The notes under the pieces were generated by a model that did no database searches, was not told the origin of the DNA, and saw only the letters and a list, made by a program, of their open reading frames with translations. A stretch of DNA of 64,000 nucleotides from Dryomyza anilis. Its lineage: Eukaryota; Arthropoda; Insecta; Diptera; Dryomyzidae. Every line of letters starts with the position of its first letter. Within the stretch, counting starts at the first letter, position 1. Made by a program: the position numbers and the translations under genes. Location of the stretch: the NCBI GenBank assembly GCA_951804985.1, contig OX638131.1:53255078-53319077 (forward strand). Direction: 5' to 3'. This document shows, one piece after another, positions 57,630 through 64,000 of this stretch.

Positions 57630-59178
57630 CTCTAAAACCCGACAAGAACAAATTTTTTTTGACACTATCTCATCTGACTTACAACAAGTAAGTTGTATTA
57701 CTAACTGTCTAGATAGACAACTTGAACTGGTTTTTACTACTGACAGTAATAATTCGGTTGTTAAACGGTCTATTCATGCTCTAACAGGCATTGATAATTA
57801 TCATCCACCTTTAACAATTTTTTACCAATCTGATAGAGATAATATAATTAATTCTCGCTCTTCAGATAAAGTATATGAATTTAACTTTGCTAAAGCAGAT
57901 TATGCTAAAATGAATGAATTGTTATTAGCAAAACTTGATTTTGTATCAAACTACATTGACAATAATCAACTCGATTGTTCAATAAATTTCTATTACTTTG
58001 AACTATTTTCTTGTATTGCACTATCGGTACCTTACAGTTTGAAATTTTCTAAACAATCATCGTATTCATGGTACACCACAGAATTAAAGAATTTACGTAA
58101 TTCTAGGAATAGAGCATGGAATAGATATGTCAATAGTCAAAATCATAATGACCTAGAAACATTTCTGGAATTTAAAAGTAAATCAGTTTCACTTTATTCT
58201 GATTATGTTGAAAAAATGAAGCTTAAAATATTATCAGACCCTAAGAAGTTTTGGGGTTTTATTAATACTAAAAAGAAAAGTGATGGTTTTCCAGCATCAT
58301 TTAAAAATAACGAGGAGTTCACAAGTGACCATGATATTATATGTGGCTTATTTGCTAGCCTTTTTAAACAGTCGTTTAGTAGTGATCCGTTCATTATTGA
58401 TAATAACTATTTTCAATACATGCACTCAGCACCCAAAACTTCACTAGATTCTATGTCCTTTACACCGAATTTAATCTTGCAATACATTTCGTCAATTGAT
58501 GATGATTATAGCTCTGGGCCAGACGGTATTCCTGCTACAGTTTTAAAGAACTGTGGTGCGTCGTTATGTATGCCCCTTAGTATCATATTTAATAAATCAA
58601 TTAATGAAGGTAATTTTCCCAACTTTTGGAAAAACTCATTTATAAGCCCAATTTTTAAAAAAAGGTACAAAAACGATGTTGCCAATTAAAGACCAATTGC
58701 TAAACTCTCATCTATCCCGAAATTATTTGAACGCATTGTGTATGATCATGTTAAAATTCATTGCAAACATGTAATTACAACTCGTCAGCATGGATTTTTT
58801 ACCGGTAGATCCACGGTATCAAACCTACTGGATTTCACCTCATTCACAACTGGCGAAATCGAGTCAGGAAATCAAGTTGATTGCATATATACTGACTTCA
58901 GTAAAGCTTTCGACAAACTTCCTCACAATTTAATTTTGTTCAAATTAAAGATACTTGGTTTTCCAGAATTCTTTGTGAAATGGATACAATCTTATTTATC
59001 TGATCGATCATATCAAATACGTTTCAGAAAAGTTTCATCTTCACCTTTTATTGCAACATCCGGGGTACCTCAGGGTAGCCATCTTGGACCTCTTTTTTTT
59101 ATTTTGGCGATAAATGATGTCATATACAATATAAAGTATTCCAATCTATTAATTTATGCCGATGACATGAAAATTTAG
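57607..59178 (+). pseudogene. LINE endonuclease end and reverse transcriptase, one internal stop
   Basis: A single frame from 57607 carries the end of the endonuclease (GIDNYHPPL), a linker, then SSGPDGIPATVLKNC and FPNFWKNSFISPIFKK. A TAA at 58687-58689 stands where a tyrosine of the NYRPI motif is expected, after which the same frame continues through FSKAFDKLPHNL, TSGVPQGSHLGPLFF and YADDMKI, stopped by a TAG at 59176-59178. The catalytic YADD is intact. Confidence 0.88.
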
Positions 59179-59906
59179 AAGGCTATCAATAATTTTTTGA
59201 GATTTGGTGTTTTAAGAACCATTTGGTACTTAACCCAGATACGTGTCAGTCTATGGTATTTTCTCGAAAGAGAAACAATATAGCGTATAACTATATGTTA
59301 AAAGAGGAAAATGTTAATCGAGTACATATAGTAAAGGATCTAAGTCTGTTTGTTGATCCCACTTTATCGTTCAAACTTCATATTGAACATATATGTAAAA
59401 AAGCCTCTTCATTGCTTGGTTTTATCAAGCGCTGGGCTAACTCTATATAATATTCTAGTACGTTGTCATCTAGAATATGCAATTCAAGTATGGTCTCCTT
59501 TTTATAAAGTGCACACTGATCGTATCGAACGTATACAAAAAAACTTTGTACGATTCGCTCTCATAAGTTTAAATTGGGTTGATAATTCAATCTTCCACCA
59601 TACGAGGATCGGCTGAAGCTACTAAACTTGAAATCACTTGAAGATCGCAGAAAAAATGCTGATGTAATCTATATACATCAACTCATTACTGGTAAATTGG
59701 ATTCACCAGAGCTTCTACGATATATAACCTTTAACCAAAATCGTAGAAGTAGTAGAAATGGTGATACATTATTCTATCTTCCATTTAGTAGAACAAATTT
59801 TTTTGTATCATCACCTTTTAACTGTATGTGTAATATAGTTAATAATTGCACACATTTTAATGTTAATCTGTCAATAAGTCAACTCAAATGTAGATTGAAG
59901 CTTTAA
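59179..59906 (+). pseudogene. LINE reverse transcriptase thumb and C-terminus, frameshifted
   Basis: In three frames: LNPDTCQSMVFSRKRNN (59223-59450), LVRCHLEYAIQVWSPFYKVH with IERIQKNFVRFAL (to 59616), and LKSLEDRRKNADVIYIHQLI to SQLKCRLKL (59628-59906). These are the thumb and the typical Jockey-group C-terminus. Shifts lie near 59450 and 59610. Confidence 0.83.
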
Positions 59907-60054
59907 TAATAAAAATAATATTGTAGATATTTTAACAACGCATGCGTTTGTTACGAGCCCAACTAGTATTAGTGGGTAAATTTTTTCAAGCATTTATGCT
60001 TTGAAAATGCAAGCTAGCTGTATTAGCTAAAACTCGATTATTATTATGTAAAAT

Positions 60055-60282
60055 GAGAGTTTGGTTGTTGCACTCTTTCATGCGTAATGAGGAAGGAGAA
60101 GTGAAACGCAAAAATCTCTTGTGAGTAGCAACATCTCTACTCACAAAATTCGACTCTCTTAACAGTTGTGAGTTTGCCGTATATTTCCTGGCTACTCACT
60201 CATGAGTTGAGTAGCAACGAGAAAAAATATTTTGAACAACTCATGAGAATGAGTGAGCGTGAGTGAGGATTTCCGAACTCTG
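60055..60282. mobile_element. hAT-like MITE, 228 bp
   Basis: The ends read GAGAGTTTGG and CCGAACTCTG (8 of 10 inverted matches). The interior is rich in ACTCAT/ATGAGT. A TAAAA-containing target duplication is only suggestive. It shares its end with the element starting at 50431. Confidence 0.55.
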
Positions 60283-60339
60283 ATAAAACATATATAAAAA
60301 ATTTCAATATCCTATCTCTATTGGTTTTCAAGTCATGAC

Positions 60340-61230
60340 TTTTGGCAAGCTAAAAGTCAAAAGTGGACACTTTGCGCCGATTGGTTTCGCAGTTGTTCGC
60401 AATGTGTATCCGCAAAAGGACCAACATTCAGAAGTCGTGACAGGATGCATCAGTACAACGTGGGAGCACCATTCGAGCACATTGCCATGGATGCCGCCGG
60501 GTCCGCACCATTGACATCTTCAATAAGTGTCCTGAAATGTATCCCATGCATAATCAAGAAGCCACAATGGTTGCGGTTGCATTAGTTAACAAGCCGTTGG
60601 AATTGCATTCAGATCACGAAAAACATACACAAATGCCTTTGCACCCGCAATCTGTTGGTGTGATAAAAAGATACAATAGGACTATGGAAGAGTTTTCCAG
60701 AAGTGCGGTTGATAAAAATCAAAAAGATTGGGATAAACACACAACACTGTTTCTCATGACTTATCGAAAGGCGGTTCATGACACCACGGTAGCTTTGCCT
60801 GCAAAAATTGTTTTTGGAACAGATATAAGATTATCTGTGGATTTAAAGTTTGGTGGTAGCCCTTCAACTGGAATTCCTATTCACGATTACATTTCCATAA
60901 AAAGTGAGGAAATTGATGAACTTTGTAAGGCAGCGTTTGTAAGGCAGCGTACACAGTTTTCAAGTGACAAGATGAAGACCAGATACGACATGAGGAAAAA
61001 CTCAGAGGGATTTACTGAAGGTGACCTTGTTTTGCTCTATAACCCAGAAATCACGGAAGGATTATCCCCCGTAAGTGCAAACACACTGGGAGGAACCATA
61101 TAAGGTTATAAAAAAGATTAACGACGTGGTATAAAGTATCCAGAATAATACAGGTGTTAGACCAAAATTAGAAGTGGTACATTTAGAAAGATTGACGTCT
61201 ATTCGAGACGAACAGATTTAGGTGAAGGGC
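60340..61230 (+). pseudogene. pol: Gypsy integrase fragment, internally deleted
   Basis: Zinc-domain C-C (WFRSCSQCVSAKGP-like) near 60380-60420, then GAPFEHIAMDAAGSAPL (first catalytic D) and LHSDH (second D). Spacing from the second D to the expected glutamate is too short, and that glutamate is replaced (VIKRYNRTMEEF). The open frame 60537-61103 continues into MTYRKAVHDTT, MKTRYDMRKNSEGFTEGDLV and, after a shift, the WEEPYKVIKK-like end. Without the glutamate it cannot integrate DNA. Confidence 0.8.
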
Positions 61231-61333
61231 ATTGTTTCGAAAAGATGTAATTTGTCCCAATGTATTAAAAAAAAATCAATAATTTTGTACATTATTTTCC
61301 AAAATGAAATAATGAGATAAGTTTTTAATAAAT

Positions 61334-61485
<152 letters not shown>

Positions 61486-61490
61486 GTAAT

Positions 61491-61751
61491 AATAGTTACG
61501 CACTACAGTCCTATGAGAACTTAGGCCGAGCTCTCATCATTTTGAGCTGTGCGTGTTATATTTGTACTCAAAGTGGTGGGACCTACAGTTTATTGCCGAA
61601 TCCGAACGGCGGGTGAGAGCTTTTCATATACAATGTTTTACTCTCGTAGGTTTGCCACTTACTGCCGAGAGGTAGAAAATTATTTCTATGAAAAGATGTT
61701 GTTACCCCAGTCCAGGATTGAACCGCAGTCCCACGCTTTAACCACTGAGCT

Positions 61752-61757
<6 letters not shown>
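61491..61757 (-). mobile_element. tRNA-derived SINE between TA microsatellites
   Basis: Read on the minus strand the head begins GTAGCTCAGTGGTTAAAGCG (A box), then GGTTCAATCC (B box) near 61705-61715, followed by the family body with CTCACCCGCCGTTCGGATTC and ending near 61491 with TAACTATTATTACTATTA. The anticodon arm of the head is shortened. The head is flanked by (TG)n and (TA)n. Confidence 0.8.

Positions 61758-61763
<6 letters not shown>

Positions 61764-61836
<73 letters not shown>
61764..61836. repeat. (TA)n microsatellite
   Basis: About 70 bases of TA repeat after a short (CA)n run, on the head side of the SINE. Confidence 0.95.
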
Positions 61837-61838
<2 letters not shown>

Positions 61839-62121
61839 TTACTAAAGACAATTCCTATAATGTTTTTAACCAACAATCTTGTTTTGCACAAACCGGAATA
61901 GCAATCATTTAATCATTCATTTTTTTTTCAGTAAATAAAACTTTTTGTGTTACGAGGTATTCCATACAAAGTATATCAGAGTTTAAAACTCGTGATAAGC
62001 ATTTTCTCTTTGGACCTTTTTCTTCAGAGATACAGTGTCTCAAAGTTGATAAAAACTAACCAAAAATCACTTGTTTGTGGTTGTTCATATTGAAATATAT
62101 CTTGAACGCAAAATATATCTA
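61837..62121. other. Intergenic stretch
   Basis: No gene or repeat family recognised. Confidence 0.4.
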
Positions 62122-62215
62122 CACACAGAAAATCCCTCTTTTGGTATGAGGTTAGTTGCACCAACGTTTAAGCCGAACAGCAATACATTTGTTGTAACCT
62201 CATGTCATGCTTCTT
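62122..62215 (+). mobile_element. Terminal fragment of the AACCTC/GAGGTT MITE
   Basis: Starts CACACAGAAAATCCCTCTTTTG with TA before it and matches the reverse complement of 52525-52608, ending TTGTAACCTCATG. Only the terminal 90 bases are present. Confidence 0.7.
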
Positions 62216-62789
62216 CCATTGAGTTTACAGTTTATTTCTTTTTTTAATTGCAAGCTTGACATCAATTATATCATGGTCGGATATAAAAGATATTTGGTCA
62301 AATAGTAAAAGTAAAGAGTCGTCAGAAATAATAAAAATATCAAGTAGGCTGGGATTCACACCTGGTGCAAATCGAGCAGGAGAAACAGAATTAATAATTG
62401 TCATTACAGCAGCGTTAACTTTGTCATACAGTTTGTCCGATGCATTGTCTTTAGTAAGTAAGTTCACATTAAAATCACCACAGATAGCATAGAAGTCAAA
62501 GTAAGTAACACACTCATTTAGTTCACAGAAAAACGGATCGAGACTGTAACATTTATGAGGATTATAAACGCAACAGACAAGCAATTTTGCATTATCAACG
62601 GAAATTTCAACATTTTTGTATTCAATATCATACCCACAGGACTTATTTACGAGTCGGGCTCTGAGATACGTTTTGCAATAAATTGCAACTCCGCCACCCT
62701 TTTTACCAATCCTGTCATTTCTGAAAAGATTATAGCCTGTAATATCATAATAACTATTTGAAATATCAGCATGGAGCCACGCTTTTCAA
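62216..62789 (-). pseudogene. LINE endonuclease, C-terminal part
   Basis: Minus strand: ISNSYYDITGYNLFRNDRIG and KKGGGVAIYCKTYLRARLVN near 62770-62650, then the open segment 62225-62584 with CCVYNPHKCYSLDPF, AICGDFNVNLL and FISDHDIIDV. These are the site motifs of an apurinic-type endonuclease. The N-terminal part lies at 63438-63640. Confidence 0.82.
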
Positions 62790-63437
62790 TTACAATTACA
62801 TTGCAACAGGTGCATCAAAAAAGTTCCAATGACGCACCTGGATGTGAATCTATGCCCACTGGAACAGTTTCATCCAAAAAAAGTTCCAATGACGCACCTG
62901 GATGTGAAGTTACGCTCATTGGAACAGTTTCGTCCAAAAAAGTTCCAATGACGCATCTGGATGTAAATCTATGCCAATTGGAACAGGTGCATCAAAAAAA
63001 GTTCCAATGACGCACCTAGATGTGGCGTAGGCCCATTTGAACAGTTTCGTCCAAAAAAGTTCCAATGACGCATCTGGATGTGAATCTATGCCCATTAGAA
63101 CAGATGCATCCAAAAAAGTTCCAATGACGCACCTGGATGTGAATCTAATTGATATATCTTGGTAATGGATTACTTTTCATGTAATTAAATTTTTAAAAAT
63201 CTAATTATTACTTTTTATTCCTCAATTACTTTTAATTACTATTACATATTTCAAATTACATTTTTCAAAATGTAAATTTAATTGAAAAAAATTCAATTAC
63301 AATTACAAGCAATTGTAATTGAAAAAAATTCAATTACAATTACAAGTAATTGCAATTGACAAAAATTCAATTACAACTACATATAATTGTAATTGCTCGT
63401 GTAATTAATTACAAAATGTAATTGATAATGCCCAACT
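62790..63437. mobile_element. Insertion in the LINE endonuclease, hAT-like, with a minisatellite
   Basis: On the minus strand it starts CAGAGTTGGGCATTATC, a hAT-type end, followed by a region of (CA)ATTACAATTACA-like repeats (63200-63420). The other end (near 62790) is degraded and starts with a similar CAATTACAATTACATT. A minisatellite fills the middle. No transposase. Confidence 0.65.
62808..63148. repeat. Six-unit ~59-bp minisatellite, each unit a hairpin
   Basis: GTTCCAATGACGC begins units at 62823, 62883, 62942, 63001, 63059 and 63118, a spacing of 58-60. Five of the units end in a near-inverse of GTTCCAATG (CATTGGAAC or a variant), so each can fold. The A-run linker alternates between GTTTCRTCC and GGTGCATC forms. 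Confidence 0.85.
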
Positions 63438-63640
63438 CTGCTTTAGATACACAAATTACATCAACATTAGAATTATTAAACACATATTTTATATAGTCAA
63501 GTTTCAACGAATTTAGACTTCTAACATTAAAATGCACGATCGATAAGCCTTTATGCTGACTACAAAAAATGTCTATTAAAATTTTATGATTATCACCAAT
63601 GCCGGAGTTTAAATTAGAATTCATTAACTCGACAGCCAGA
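63438..63640 (-). pseudogene. LINE endonuclease, N-terminal part
   Basis: Minus strand: LSIVHFNVRSLNSLKLDYIK and NSNVDVICVSK, the start of the endonuclease. The next motif, the SETWL-like segment, is disrupted by an insertion at 62790-63437, after which the domain resumes. The leader runs beyond 63640. Confidence 0.8.
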
Positions 63641-64000
63641 CGCGAAACAAAAAGCTTTACTGAGAAATTTATAAATTTTCATAATTAAATGGTAATCGTT
63701 AATACTAAGAAAACCAAACATCTTAACAATTAAAATAATTAAAATCTTTAAAGTTGCGTTCTTGCTGTGTTGAAGTGAAGTTGTCTTTCCTAGTGCTAGA
63801 TCTGTTAATGCTTGTGTTAAAACTGTGTTTTTTATTAGAATTAAATTCTGGTTTGGTCACATAACATAATTGTATAATTGTTATTCTATAAATCTGCTAA
63901 TTTGTTTAGTTTTAACTTAATAATATTAGTAACTAATATAAATAATATTAATGCAGTGATTTCTAGTGCTTAGTACAAAGTTCACCTGTAGTTTTTGTTA
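63641..64000. other. Leader of the LINE and AT-rich flank
   Basis: No gene was recognised to the window's end. Confidence 0.4.

Larger units (their letters stand above)
56627..60048 (+). mobile_element. Jockey-like LINE, plus strand
   Basis: Order: an uncertain first region (56640-56960), endonuclease, reverse transcriptase, a C-terminal domain and a 3' region ending in an ATT-rich tail (CTCGATTATTATTATG near 60035-60047). It has several stops and frameshifts but most of the protein is recognisable. The 5' repeats at 56105-56626 probably belong to it. Confidence 0.85.

Noticed and set aside
62808..63148. A CRISPR-like array because of regular ~59-base spacing
   Set aside because: The whole unit is repeated rather than a short repeat with unique spacers, there are no cas genes, and the DNA is eukaryotic.

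Overview
The window is eukaryotic, AT-rich, repeat-dense DNA, most likely from a fly (Diptera, probably Brachycera). The case rests on its transposable elements: an errantivirus-like LTR retrotransposon with gag, pol and env, a copia element primed by an internal piece of initiator tRNA-Met, Jockey-like and RTE-like LINEs, hAT transposons with 8-bp target duplications, and a tRNA-derived SINE. I found no convincing host gene, tRNA gene, rRNA gene or CRISPR array. Every coding region belongs to a mobile element, and almost all carry stops, frameshifts or deletions.

Layout. 1-3229: a near-perfect inverted repeat with arms of about 1.13 kb around a spacer holding MITE pieces. 3823-10002: a decayed Ty1/copia element with 150-bp LTRs and a near-match 5-bp target duplication, carrying a dead hAT transposon inside its RNase H region. 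10003-16765: AT-rich DNA with a long hairpin, two non-autonomous hAT elements, a TA-flanked MITE, a TA microsatellite and a SINE. 17040-33175: a three-layer nest, in which an old gypsy relic was entered by a SINE and the SINE was entered by an errantivirus-like element (17242-26577, 4-bp target duplication). Its env end, 3' LTR, SINE half and gypsy piece were then duplicated in tandem (23343-28007 and 28008-32682). 33981-41180: a second tandem duplication (about 3.6 kb per unit) made of a short interspersed repeat, gypsy pieces, a 250-bp MITE and a LINE fragment. 43253-44478: a TA-flanked MITE. 46041-49133: a minus-strand RTE-like LINE. 50431-52608: nested MITEs. 53102-56095: a minus-strand Jockey-like LINE relic split by an internally deleted LTR element. 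56105-60048: a plus-strand Jockey-like LINE preceded by a 262-bp tandem repeat. 60340-61230: a gypsy integrase piece. 61330-61836: TA microsatellites enclosing a SINE. 62216-63640: a minus-strand LINE endonuclease piece interrupted by an element that carries a six-unit hairpin minisatellite.

How the parts relate. The genes do not form a host pathway. The window records successive insertions, and relative age can be read from the nesting. The errantivirus-like element is notable because its two LTRs have hardly diverged by substitution while its reverse transcriptase lacks the catalytic core and its env is badly broken, so it may have moved using enzymes from another copy. The two abutting tandem duplications and the terminal palindrome could be real recent rearrangements or assembly artefacts. 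Sequence alone cannot decide this.
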